NCBI GenBank assembly: GCA_035642125.1
Contig: DASQSZ010000230.1
Location: 1-6,971 of the forward strand
Length of the DNA: 6,971 bases
Reading direction: 5' to 3'
From: CALAED01 sp937891035
GTDB lineage: Bacteria; Actinomycetota; Actinomycetes; Streptosporangiales; Streptosporangiaceae
In this document: positions 1 through 5,954 of the stretch, in pieces
Layout of the letters: each line of letters opens with the position of its first letter
Position numbering within the stretch: the stretch's first letter is position 1
Made by a program: the position numbers and the translations under genes
The notes under the pieces: generated by a model
Database searches by the model: none
What the model saw: the letters and a program-made list of their open reading frames with translations, nothing else
Told to the model about the DNA's origin: nothing

Positions 1-732
1 GAGGTCGTGCTCCACCTTGCCCTCGGCCCGCCGGCTCTTGCGCTCGGCCTTGGCCGCCGCCTTCTCCGCGCGCCGCTCGAGCTTCTCGCGCTCTTTGCGG
101 CGCCGCTTAGGGTCCAGATGCGGCTTGGGCTCCAGCCTGGAAAGCCCGTTCCACGCGAGGTTCACCACGTGTGCGGCCACCTCTTCGCGCCGCGGCTTGC
201 GCGCCTCCAGCCACCACTGACCGGTGAGCGCCACCATGCCGACCAGCATCTGGGCGTACATCGGCGCGGTCTTGTCGTCGTAGCCGCGCTGGTCGAACTC
301 CTTGCCGAGTATGTGCTCGACCTGCTGGGCGATCTCGCTCAGCAGGCTGGCGAAGCCACCGGTGCCGGAGGTCCCATGTGAGTCACGAACGAGGATGCGG
401 AAGCCGTCCGTGCTCTCCTCGATGTATTCCAGCAGGGCGAGCGCGGCCTGTTCGAGCTTGTCTCGATAATGCACCCCGCCGCGTACCGCTCTGGTGACGA
501 TCGCCAGCAGCCGCTCCATCTCGCGATCGACCACGACCGCGTACAAGCCTTCTTTGCCACCGAAGTGCTCGTACACCACCGGCTTTGACACCCCGGCCCG
601 CGCGGCGATCTCTTCAACGGAGGTGCCGTCGAAACCGCGCACCGCGAAGAGCGACCGTGAAATGTCGAGCAGCTGCTCGCGTCGTTCCTTGCCGGTCATC
701 CGTTTGCGGGACCGGGGGGCAGGTTCGCTCAC
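1..732 (-). CDS. TetR/AcrR-family transcriptional regulator, 3' end outside the window
   Basis: This is a DNA-binding repressor-type regulator; its ligand is unknown. The first 244 residues are visible and no stop is reached at the window edge. Residues about 18-65 form a TetR_N helix-turn-helix: a helix around EQLLDISRSLFAVRGF, then TSVEEIAARAGVSK, then the recognition segment PVVYEHFGGKEGLY. Residues about 70-200 are a helical ligand/dimer domain. From about residue 203 the protein becomes a Lys/Arg/Glu/Ala-rich charged tail, unusual for the family, which normally stops near 190-210 residues. The GTG at 732-730 is the first usual start after an in-frame TAG at 771-769. No convincing Shine-Dalgarno precedes it, and an internal ATG at 699-697 is an alternative. 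It lies 55 bp downstream of the desaturase on the same strand, so co-transcription is likely. The M. tuberculosis TetR gene Rv1019 also sits beside glmU; orthology is inferred from context and the HTH region. Confidence 0.9.
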   Translation of the reverse strand, partial: MSEPAPRSRKRMTGKERREQLLDISRSLFAVRGFDGTSVEEIAARAGVSKPVVYEHFGGKEGLYAVVVDREMERLLAIVTRAVRGGVHYRDKLEQAALALLEYIEESTDGFRILVRDSHGTSGTGGFASLLSEIAQQVEHILGKEFDQRGYDDKTAPMYAQMLVGMVALTGQWWLEARKPRREEVAAHVVNLAWNGLSRLEPKPHLDPKRRRKEREKLERRAEKAAAKAERKSRRAEGKVEHDL

Positions 733-761
733 TTTTTGAATGATGACGGATAGCCGCCGAG

Positions 762-791
762 ATCGGTGCTAGCGAGCGAAATCGTTGTCAA
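762..791 (-). promoter_or_regulatory. Possible internal promoter of the TetR gene
   Basis: On the minus strand a perfect TTGACA (791-786) overlaps the stop codon of the desaturase. The only -10-like hexamer at suitable distance is a weak ACCGAT (767-762, 18-bp spacer). If real, transcription would start about 20-25 nt before the TetR GTG and allow regulator expression independent of the desaturase. The poor -10 keeps this tentative. Confidence 0.25.
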
Positions 792-1735
792 CTCACCCGC
801 CTCGTGGCCAGCCGATCTGCCTTCGGCCACCGTACGTCGCTGGCCCAGCCGAGCCGCTCGAACGCCCAGATGACGCGGGCGCTGATGTCGATTTGGCCCT
901 TGAGAACACCATGCCTGGCGCAGGTCGGATCGGCGTGATGCAGGTTGTGCCACGACTCGCCGAACGAGGCGATCGCCAACCACCACACGTTGCGTGACTT
1001 GTCGCGCACCTCGAAGTCTTCGTTGCCGAAGGTGTGGCAGATCGAGTTGATCGACCACGTCACGTGGTGGAGCAGCGTGATCCGCACCAGCGAGGCCCAC
1101 AAGAACGCGGTGAACGCGCCGGTCAGCGACATCGTGATCAGGCCGCCGAGCACGGCGGGCAGCAGGAAGGAGACGGCGACGAGGGCGGGGAACAGCCGGT
1201 GAATGCGGACGAAGTCCTTGTCGGCGAGCAGGTCGGGAGTGAACTTCTCCTTGGACGTGCGCTGGTCGTCGAGTAGCCAGCCCCAGTGCGCCCAGACCAG
1301 GCCCTTGCTCAGGGCCTTCCAGTCAGAGCCGAATCGCCACGGCGAATGCGGGTCGCCCTCCTTGTCGGAGTACTTGTGGTGGCGCCGGTGGTCGGCCACC
1401 CAGGTGATCACCGGTCCTTCGATGGCGAGGCTGCCGGCGACGGCGAGCGCGATGCGCAGCGGGCGCTTTGCCTTGAACGAGCCGTGCGTGAAGCAGCGGT
1501 GGAAGCCGACGGTGACGCCGATGCCCGAGATGAGGTAGAAGGGCACGGCGAGCAGAACGTCGGTCCAGCTGAGGAGACCCCAGCCCCACGCCAGCGGGAT
1601 CGCGGCGAAAAGAGCGAGGAAGGGTACGCCGGTGAAGACGGCGACGAGGACTCGTTCGAAGGTGCCGTTGGGTTCGGGGTCGATATCTGTACGTGTTCGC
1701 ACACGGGGGCGTTCGAGGATGGGGGCTGTTGCCAT
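788..1735 (-). CDS. Membrane fatty acid / acyl-CoA desaturase (delta-9 type)
   Basis: This is a 315-residue integral membrane di-iron desaturase, predicted to introduce a cis double bond into long-chain acyl chains using O2 and an electron donor. The three histidine boxes are intact: H79-RCFT-H84, H116-RR-H119-H120 and H263-NL-H266-H267. The extra metal-ligand motif N230-SIC-H234 is also present. Hydrophobic segments lie at about 31-50, 59-78, 94-113 and 181-223. This layout matches the acyl-CoA delta-9 desaturase family that includes mycobacterial DesA3 and eukaryotic SCD1. No fused cytochrome b5 or ferredoxin domain is present, so an external reductase is needed. The ATG at 1735 gives a full-length protein, although its Shine-Dalgarno is weak (AAGTGGG about 5 nt upstream). 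It is first in a probable two-gene unit with the TetR gene, and the palindromic site at 1765-1797 lies between its likely promoter and the start codon. Exact substrate and regiospecificity cannot be read from sequence. Confidence 0.92.
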   Translation of the reverse strand: MATAPILERPRVRTRTDIDPEPNGTFERVLVAVFTGVPFLALFAAIPLAWGWGLLSWTDVLLAVPFYLISGIGVTVGFHRCFTHGSFKAKRPLRIALAVAGSLAIEGPVITWVADHRRHHKYSDKEGDPHSPWRFGSDWKALSKGLVWAHWGWLLDDQRTSKEKFTPDLLADKDFVRIHRLFPALVAVSFLLPAVLGGLITMSLTGAFTAFLWASLVRITLLHHVTWSINSICHTFGNEDFEVRDKSRNVWWLAIASFGESWHNLHHADPTCARHGVLKGQIDISARVIWAFERLGWASDVRWPKADRLATRRVS

Positions 1736-1764
1736 GGGATACCCACTTTCTGTAGGGAAGCCTT

Positions 1765-1797
1765 ACTTACGCCACCGTAACCTACGGGACCGTAAGT
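1765..1797. promoter_or_regulatory. Compound inverted repeat, candidate TetR operator
   Basis: Three nested or adjacent inverted repeats lie in 33 bp, 30 bp upstream of the desaturase ATG. The outer arms ACTTACG (1765-1771) and CGTAAGT (1791-1797) are perfect. One inner palindrome is TTACG-CCAC-CGTAA (1767-1780); the second is TACGG-GA-CCGTA (1783-1794). Their centres are 15 bp apart, as expected for two dimers binding side by side. TetR proteins commonly bind such sites and repress neighbouring genes. Assignment to the TetR at 1-732 is inference from position. Confidence 0.55.
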
Positions 1798-1802
1798 TGA
1801 GC

Positions 1803-1832
1803 AGATTACCCGTTGAGCTTTTCGCCAAACAT
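1803..1832 (-). promoter_or_regulatory. Weak candidate promoter for the desaturase
   Basis: On the minus strand TAATCT (1808-1803) resembles a -10 box. The upstream -35 region is poor: ATGTTT (1832-1827) at 18 bp, or TTGGCG (1828-1823) at only 14 bp. If this is the promoter, transcription starts near 1796 and the palindromes at 1765-1797 lie directly over the start site, a geometry suited to repression. Confidence 0.3.
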
Positions 1833-2048
1833 CGCGATCTCGATACATGCTGATTGCCGAGCCGCAAGGCGGGTGATCTGCGGTTATGCCCAGAACATGG
1901 CCGGCGACACCCCCTAACCTCGCTCCGTGCCGGCCGCCGCACCGCGTCGCAGCCGCCGTACGGCCCGGCGCGCGAAACCCGCGTCAGCCGGTAAGGTGAA
2001 CGCGGACCGGGCATCGCGCGCAGTAGCCGATGCCCCTCCCGCGATCGA
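1833..2048. other. Intergenic DNA between the desaturase promoter and tRNA-Gln, no gene seen
   Basis: No reading frame here has both a believable start site and coding character. The region must hold the tRNA promoter. The best -10-like hexamer on the plus strand is TAAGGT at 1992-1997, about 50 bp before the tRNA, but no good -35 precedes it. A 7-bp inverted repeat GGCCGGC/GCCGGCC (1899-1905 and 1929-1935) has a 23-nt loop and no clear role. Confidence 0.5.
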
Positions 2049-2120
2049 TCCGGCGTGGTGTAATCGGCAGCACAAGGGTTTTTGGTGCCCTCGGTTCAGG
2101 TTCGAGTCCTGGCGCCGGAG
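2049..2120 (+). tRNA. tRNA-Gln (anticodon TTG)
   Basis: This is a 72-nt cloverleaf that decodes CAA. The acceptor stem pairs TCCGGCG (2049-2055) with CGCCGGA (2113-2119). The D-arm is GTGT/GCAC, with GCAC at 2070-2073. The anticodon stem pairs AGGGT (2075-2079) with GCCCT (2087-2091) around loop TTTTGGT, placing anticodon TTG at 2082-2084. The T-arm pairs TCAGG with CCTGG around loop TTCGAGT. The discriminator base is G2120 and CCA is not encoded, so it must be added after transcription. It lies upstream of glmU on the same strand, as in many actinobacteria. It looks functional, with no mismatch beyond G-U wobbles. Confidence 0.95.
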
Positions 2121-2124
2121 CCGA

Positions 2125-2233
2125 GGCGGCGCATAGCGCTCGGCGAGCTGTGCTCGCCTTCGCCGTGGCCCGCTGTGTTGTCCCGGGGGGCGACCCCCGG
2201 ACCCCCGGATGTGGGGGCTCCGCCCCCACGCCC
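2125..2233. repeat. 109-bp non-coding hairpin repeat, copy A
   Basis: This is the first of two near-identical units (see 2258-2366), beginning 4 nt after tRNA-Gln. It can form three hairpins: GGCGAGC-TGT-GCTCGCC (2142-2158); CCGGGGG closed by a GCGA tetraloop and CCCCCGG (2183-2200); and GTGGGGGC-TCC-GCCCCCAC (2211-2229), with a perfect 8-bp stem. None has a U-tract, but the first could help end tRNA transcription, since actinobacterial terminators often lack one. Frames reading through it are repeat artefacts. Confidence 0.9.
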
Positions 2234-2257
2234 CGCGCGGTGGTTGCTGCTTGGCGG

Positions 2258-2366
2258 GGCGGCGCATAGCGCTCGGCGAGCTGTGCTCGCCTTCGCCGTG
2301 GCCCGCTGTGTTGTTCCGGGGGGCGACCCCCGGACCCCCGGATGCGGGGGCTTCGCCCCCACGCCC
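2258..2366. repeat. 109-bp non-coding hairpin repeat, copy B
   Basis: This is a direct repeat of 2125-2233 offset by 133 bp, with 106 of 109 bases identical. The three differences are all C/T transitions (2182/2315, 2212/2345, 2220/2353). The first two hairpins are unchanged (2275-2291 and 2316-2333). The third keeps its GGGGGC/GCCCCC core but gains one C-A mismatch near its base. A 24-bp spacer with no similarity to the unit (2234-2257) separates the copies. It ends about 50 bp before the likely glmU promoter and may insulate glmU from tRNA transcription. Confidence 0.9.
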
Positions 2367-2414
2367 TTGACTTGACGCTGTCGTGACCTGCTGGAGTTAA
2401 GCGGGTCGGCTGGG

Positions 2415-2442
2415 GTGACAGTGGGGGAGTGAACGGTATCCT
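2415..2442 (+). promoter_or_regulatory. Candidate glmU promoter
   Basis: GTGACA (2415-2420) and TATCCT (2437-2442) are separated by 16 bp, resembling housekeeping sigma promoters of actinobacteria (TTGACA / TAnnnT). Transcription would begin near 2449, giving a leader of about 94 nt. Two TTGAC motifs at 2367-2377 are alternative -35 elements, but no good -10 follows them. Confidence 0.45.
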
Positions 2443-2542
2443 GCGGGTGTCGGGCGGGTGACGGCCTGCGCCCTCGGCACCTGCGCCGGTCGTCCAGCGT
2501 CCAGCCCGAGCCGTTCAGTCCACGACGCCGAGGAGCCTCCAA

Positions 2543-4012
2543 GTGAGTGCTAGCCGCCCGGCTGCCGTGATCGTCCTCGCCGCCGGCGAGGGGACGCGGA
2601 TGAAATCCCGTACCCCCAAGGTCCTCCACGAGCTATGTGGGCGGAGCATGGTGGGACACGTCCTCGCCGCCGCCCGCGAACTCGACCCGGAGCGCCTGAT
2701 CGTCGTGGTCGGGCATGGGCGCGACCAGGTGATCGATCACCTCAAGCAGGTGGAGCCCGATGCCATACCGGTCGTGCAAGAGCGGCAGGGCGGCACCGGC
2801 CACGCGGTGCGGATGGTGTTCGAACAGCTCGGCGCACTGCCCGGCACCGTCATCGTCACGAACGGCGACCATCCGCTGCTGCGCGGCGCCACGCTCGCCG
2901 AGATGGTGCACGCGCACGAAGACCAGGGCAACGCGGCGACCGTGCTGAGCACCGACATACCGGACCCCACCGGCTACGGCCGGATCGTACGAGACGCGAC
3001 GGACGCCGTCACGGCGATCGTCGAGCATCGGGACGCGTCCGCCGAGCAGCACGCCATCCACGAGATCAACGTCGGCATGTACGCCTTCGACGGCGAGCTT
3101 CTCGGCGCCGCGCTCGGCCGGATCACCACCGACAACGCCAAAGGCGAGGAGTACCTCACCGACGTCATGGGCATCCTGCGCGGCGACGGTCACCGGGTGG
3201 GCGCCTACAAGGCGGCGGACTGGGTCGAGACGCAGGGCGTCAACGACCGGGTGCAGCTCGCTCAGGCCCGCCGCCAGCTCAACGAGCGTCTCCTGCTCCG
3301 GCACATGCGCTCTGGCGTCAGTGTGATCGATCCGAACACCACCTGGGTGGACGCCGACGTCACGATGGAGCCCGACGCCGTGCTGCATCCCAACACGCAG
3401 CTGCACGGACGTACGCACATCGAGGCCGGTGCCGAGGTGGGGCCCAACGTCACACTCACCGACACCACGGTCGGTGCGGACGCCCAGGTCAGCTACGCCG
3501 TCTGTGACTCGGCCGACATCGGTCCCAACACCAGCGTGGGGCCGTTCGCCTATCTGCGCCCGGGCACCAGGCTGGCCGAAGGCGCCAAAGCGGGTACTTA
3601 CGTAGAGATGAAAAACGCCGTCGTCGGCGAGGGCGCCAAGGTGCCACACCTCACCTACGTGGGGGACGCCGACATCGGCCCGGGCGCCAACATCGGCGCC
3701 GGCACGATCTTCGCCAACTACGACGGGGTGGCGAAACATCACACGAACGTCGGGAGCAGCGCTTTCGTCGGCAGCAACTCCGTCCTCGTCGCGCCGGTGG
3801 AGGTCGGCGACGGCGCCTATACCGCGGCGGGATCCACCGTCGTCAAGGACGTCCCGCCCGGCGCGATCGGCATCGCGCGCGGGCGGCAGCGCAACGTTGA
3901 AGACTGGGTGGAGCGCAGGCGTGCGGGCACGGCGTCCGCCGCGGCGGCGCGGCGGGCCGGCGCCGGCGAGAGCGCCGCGGGCGGCGAGGACAGCGCTAAG
4001 GGTGATGAATAG
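2543..4012 (+). CDS. glmU: Bifunctional glucosamine-1-phosphate N-acetyltransferase / UDP-N-acetylglucosamine pyrophosphorylase
   Basis: This cytoplasmic enzyme makes UDP-GlcNAc, the first nucleotide sugar of peptidoglycan synthesis, by acetylating GlcN-1-P with acetyl-CoA and then transferring UMP from UTP. The protein is 489 residues, normal for actinobacteria. The N-terminal uridyltransferase domain (about 8-235) has L12-AAGEGTRM20, RTPKVLHEL (23-31), QGGTGHA (82-88), the metal-binding D109 in NGDHPLL, and GVNDR (232-236). The C-terminal left-handed beta-helix (about 260-445) shows hexapeptide repeats and the acetyltransferase residues R339, K357, H369 and N392, equivalent to E. coli R333, K351, H363 and N386. 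Residues 458-489 are an Ala/Gly-rich disordered tail. The GTG start is supported by AGGAG at 2531-2535, 7 nt upstream. QGGTGHA and GDHPL differ slightly from the usual QLGTGHA and GD(V/T)PL. It leads a cluster with prs, whose GTG follows its stop directly. Confidence 0.97.
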   Translation: MSASRPAAVIVLAAGEGTRMKSRTPKVLHELCGRSMVGHVLAAARELDPERLIVVVGHGRDQVIDHLKQVEPDAIPVVQERQGGTGHAVRMVFEQLGALPGTVIVTNGDHPLLRGATLAEMVHAHEDQGNAATVLSTDIPDPTGYGRIVRDATDAVTAIVEHRDASAEQHAIHEINVGMYAFDGELLGAALGRITTDNAKGEEYLTDVMGILRGDGHRVGAYKAADWVETQGVNDRVQLAQARRQLNERLLLRHMRSGVSVIDPNTTWVDADVTMEPDAVLHPNTQLHGRTHIEAGAEVGPNVTLTDTTVGADAQVSYAVCDSADIGPNTSVGPFAYLRPGTRLAEGAKAGTYVEMKNAVVGEGAKVPHLTYVGDADIGPGANIGAGTIFANYDGVAKHHTNVGSSAFVGSNSVLVAPVEVGDGAYTAAGSTVVKDVPPGAIGIARGRQRNVEDWVERRRAGTASAAAARRAGAGESAAGGEDSAKGDE

Positions 4013-4996
4013 GTGAGCAGTATGAAAGCGACGGGCGAGAAGAAACTCATGCTCTTCTCCGGCCGCGCGTACCCCGAGTTGGCCAAGGAGGTCGGCGACA
4101 ACCTCGGCATCGAGCCGACGCCCACCGCCGCCTACGACTTCGCCAACGGCGAGACATTTGTCCGCTTCCTGGAGTCTGTGCGCGGCAGCGACGCTTTTGT
4201 GATCCAAAGCCACACCGCGCCCATCAACCAGTGGATCATGGAGCAGTTGATCATGGTGGACGCGCTCAAGCGCGCCTCGGCCAAGCGGATCACCGTGGTC
4301 GCGCCGTTCTTCGGCTACGCCCGCCAGGACAAAAAGCACCGTGGCCGAGAGCCCATCTCGGCTCGGCTGATCTCCGACCTGTTCAAGACCGCGGGTGCCG
4401 ACCGGCTCATCGCCGTCGACCTGCACACCGCGCAGATCCAGGGGTTCTTCGACGGTCCGGTGGACCACCTGTTCGCGCTGAACCTGCTCGCCGCGCACGT
4501 GGAGGCCAAGCTAGACACCGGGGAGGTCACCGTCGTCGCGCCGGACGCGGGGCGGGTGCGCGTGGCGGAGCGGTGGAGTGATCGGCTCGGCGGGGTCCCG
4601 ATGGCGATCATCCACAAGCGCCGCGATCCCGACGTCGCCAACGAGGTGAAGGTCTTCGACGTGGTCGGTCAGGTCACCGGACGTACGTGCGTGGTCGTCG
4701 ACGACATGATCGACACCGGCGGCACGGTCGTGAAGTCGGCGGAGGCGCTGTTCGACCACGGCGCGACGCGCGTCGTCGTGGCCGCGACCCATGGCGTGCT
4801 GTCCGGGCCGGCCGTGGACCGGCTGAAGAACGCCCGCATCTCCGAGGTCGTGCTCACCAACACGCTGCCGATCCCTGAGGAGAAGCGGTTCGACAAGCTG
4901 ACCGTGTTGTCGATCGCCCCGCTCGTCGCCAGGGCCATCAACGAGGTCTTCAGCGACGGGTCGGTGACGAGCCTGTTCGGCGGCCAGTCCTTATAG
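4013..4996 (+). CDS. prs: Ribose-phosphate pyrophosphokinase (PRPP synthetase)
   Basis: This cytosolic enzyme transfers pyrophosphate from ATP to ribose-5-phosphate, giving PRPP for purine, pyrimidine, NAD, histidine and tryptophan synthesis, and in actinobacteria also for decaprenyl-phosphoryl-arabinose-type precursors. At 327 residues it is a typical class I enzyme. Landmarks are FANGE (43-47), the flexible loop FFGYARQDKKHRGRE (99-113), DLHTAQIQGFFD with H138, APDAGRVRVAERW (176-188), KRRDP (202-206) and the PRPP-binding signature VVVDDMIDTGGT (227-238). The GTG at 4013 is the base after the glmU TAG and has AAGGGTG 8 nt upstream, so translational coupling is likely. An ATG at 4022, three codons later, with AGGTGAG 4 nt upstream, is an equally possible start and gives 324 residues. 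All key residues are present. Confidence 0.97.
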   Translation: MSSMKATGEKKLMLFSGRAYPELAKEVGDNLGIEPTPTAAYDFANGETFVRFLESVRGSDAFVIQSHTAPINQWIMEQLIMVDALKRASAKRITVVAPFFGYARQDKKHRGREPISARLISDLFKTAGADRLIAVDLHTAQIQGFFDGPVDHLFALNLLAAHVEAKLDTGEVTVVAPDAGRVRVAERWSDRLGGVPMAIIHKRRDPDVANEVKVFDVVGQVTGRTCVVVDDMIDTGGTVVKSAEALFDHGATRVVVAATHGVLSGPAVDRLKNARISEVVLTNTLPIPEEKRFDKLTVLSIAPLVARAINEVFSDGSVTSLFGGQSL

Positions 4997-5034
4997 ATGT
5001 CAATTGATGCCGTAGGTGTACGAGTCCCGCTGCG

Positions 5035-5061
5035 CTGACGAGCGTTCGGATCGGCTAAACT
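5035..5061 (+). promoter_or_regulatory. Candidate rplY promoter
   Basis: TAAACT (5056-5061) is a good -10-like hexamer. CTGACG (5035-5040), or GCTGAC one base earlier, is a fair -35 at 15-16 bp, slightly short. The 220-bp gap after prs suggests that rplY has its own start site. It would give a 5' leader of about 150 nt. Confidence 0.4.
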
Positions 5062-5072
5062 CTGGGAGCCGC

Positions 5073-5119
5073 GTGCCACTCCTGCCGGTTCGCACCGACC
5101 GCTGCGCCGCAGGGAGCAC
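5073..5119 (+). promoter_or_regulatory. Structured 5' leader element upstream of rplY
   Basis: Within the rplY leader, CTCCTGC (5079-5085) can pair with GCAGGGAG (5109-5116, one bulged G). GTG (5073-5075) can pair with CAC (5117-5119) across a CCA bulge. Inside is a small hairpin CGGT-TCGC-ACCG (5086-5097). A competing hairpin CTGC-GCC-GCAG (5102-5112) uses the same GCAG bases, so the two folds exclude each other. Such switching is typical of regulated ribosomal-protein leaders, but I recognise no known family here and the pairing may be chance in GC-rich DNA. Confidence 0.3.
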
Positions 5120-5216
5120 CCGACGATCTTCGGCGCTCGGCGGCCGTGCCGTCCATCGAGCATCGACTGAGCACCGACCAGCTACCGGCCACCGAGGCCA
5201 ATGAGGAGTTTTCGCC

Positions 5217-5858
5217 GTGTCCGAGGTACGCATCGCCGCCGAGCCGCGCACCGAGTTCGGTAAGGGTGCCGCGCGGCGCACCCGCCGGGCCGGCAGGGTG
5301 CCCGCCGTCCTCTACGGCCATGGCACCGACCCGAGGCACATCTCGCTGCCTGGGCACGATCTCATGCTCGCGCTCAAGACCCCGAACGTCCTGCTCCGCG
5401 TGGAGGGCCTGGACAACGGCATCGAGCTGGCGCTCCCCAAGGACGTCCAGCGCGATCCGCTCAAGGGCTTCCTCGAGCACGTCGACCTGCTGCTCGTCCG
5501 CCGCGGCGAGAAGGTGACCGTCGAGATCCCCATCCAGGTGAACGGCACGATCGCCCCTGGTGGCATGCTCGACCAGCAGCTGGTGCAGATCCCGCTGGAG
5601 GCCGAGGCGACGCAACTGCCGAGCGCCGTCGAGATCGACGTCGAAGGCATGGCGATCGGCACCTCCGTGCTGGCGCGAGACTTGAAGCTGCCGCCGGACA
5701 CCACGCTGGCCGGCGACGAGGAGGCCCTCGTCCTGCATGTCATCCCGGCGCCGACCGCCGAGGACCTCGAGGCCGCACCGCCAGAGGCCGCCGAAGAGGG
5801 CGCGGCCGAAGCGGCGCCCGAAGAGGGAGCCGAGGGCGAGCAGCAGGCCGCCGAGTAG
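5217..5858 (+). CDS. rplY: 50S ribosomal protein L25, CTC/TL5 type
   Basis: This protein binds 5S rRNA in the large ribosomal subunit. At 213 residues it is the long, two-domain CTC/TL5 form rather than the ~95-residue E. coli form. Residues 1-95 are the 5S-rRNA-binding domain, with the basic stretch EFGKGAARRTRRAGRVPAV (13-31), then LYGHG, and the conserved KDVQRDPLKGFLEHVDL (75-91). Residues about 97-178 are the beta-rich TL5 C-terminal domain (VTVEIPIQVNG, GGMLDQQL). Residues 180-213 are an acidic Ala/Glu tail. The GTG start has GAGGAG at 5203-5208, 8 nt upstream. It lies 220 bp after prs, the gap holding a promoter-like site and a foldable leader. In M. tuberculosis the lipoprotein gene lpqT lies between prs and rplY; here that gene is absent. 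In B. subtilis the homologue ctc is a sigma-B stress gene, but no stress promoter is evident here. Confidence 0.97.
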   Translation: MSEVRIAAEPRTEFGKGAARRTRRAGRVPAVLYGHGTDPRHISLPGHDLMLALKTPNVLLRVEGLDNGIELALPKDVQRDPLKGFLEHVDLLLVRRGEKVTVEIPIQVNGTIAPGGMLDQQLVQIPLEAEATQLPSAVEIDVEGMAIGTSVLARDLKLPPDTTLAGDEEALVLHVIPAPTAEDLEAAPPEAAEEGAAEAAPEEGAEGEQQAAE

Positions 5859-5954
5859 CGCCCGCGGGCCGAGCCGGCGGGCGGGGACGGGAGACGCGAC
5901 ATGCCCGCGCGCCGGCCGCTGACACTGTGGTTGAACACTCGGCGGGGTACATCG

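Noticed and set aside
1286..1780. 164-codon plus-strand frame opposite the desaturase
   Set aside because: The minus-strand desaturase has all histidine boxes; this frame is its antisense shadow and runs into the operator region.
1899..1935. GGCCGGC/GCCGGCC inverted repeat as a terminator
   Set aside because: The loop is 23 nt, there is no U-tract and no gene ends nearby on either strand.
2049..2366. tRNA-Gln as an integration site with the repeats as attachment sites
   Set aside because: The repeat copies do not include the tRNA 3' end, and no integrase or foreign gene is present nearby.
2082..2375. Open frames across the tRNA and the tandem repeats
   Set aside because: They read through a tRNA and hairpin repeats, and the repeated peptide only reflects the DNA repeat.
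2633..4498. 621-codon open frame on the minus strand opposite glmU and prs
   Set aside because: It lies antisense to two unmistakable genes, crosses their junction, and its translation (rich in V, D, G, H and R) looks like a GC-skewed mirror of coding DNA with no recognisable motif.
4997..5038. 13-residue ORF starting directly after the prs stop
   Set aside because: No dedicated Shine-Dalgarno and it ends inside the likely rplY promoter; probably chance.
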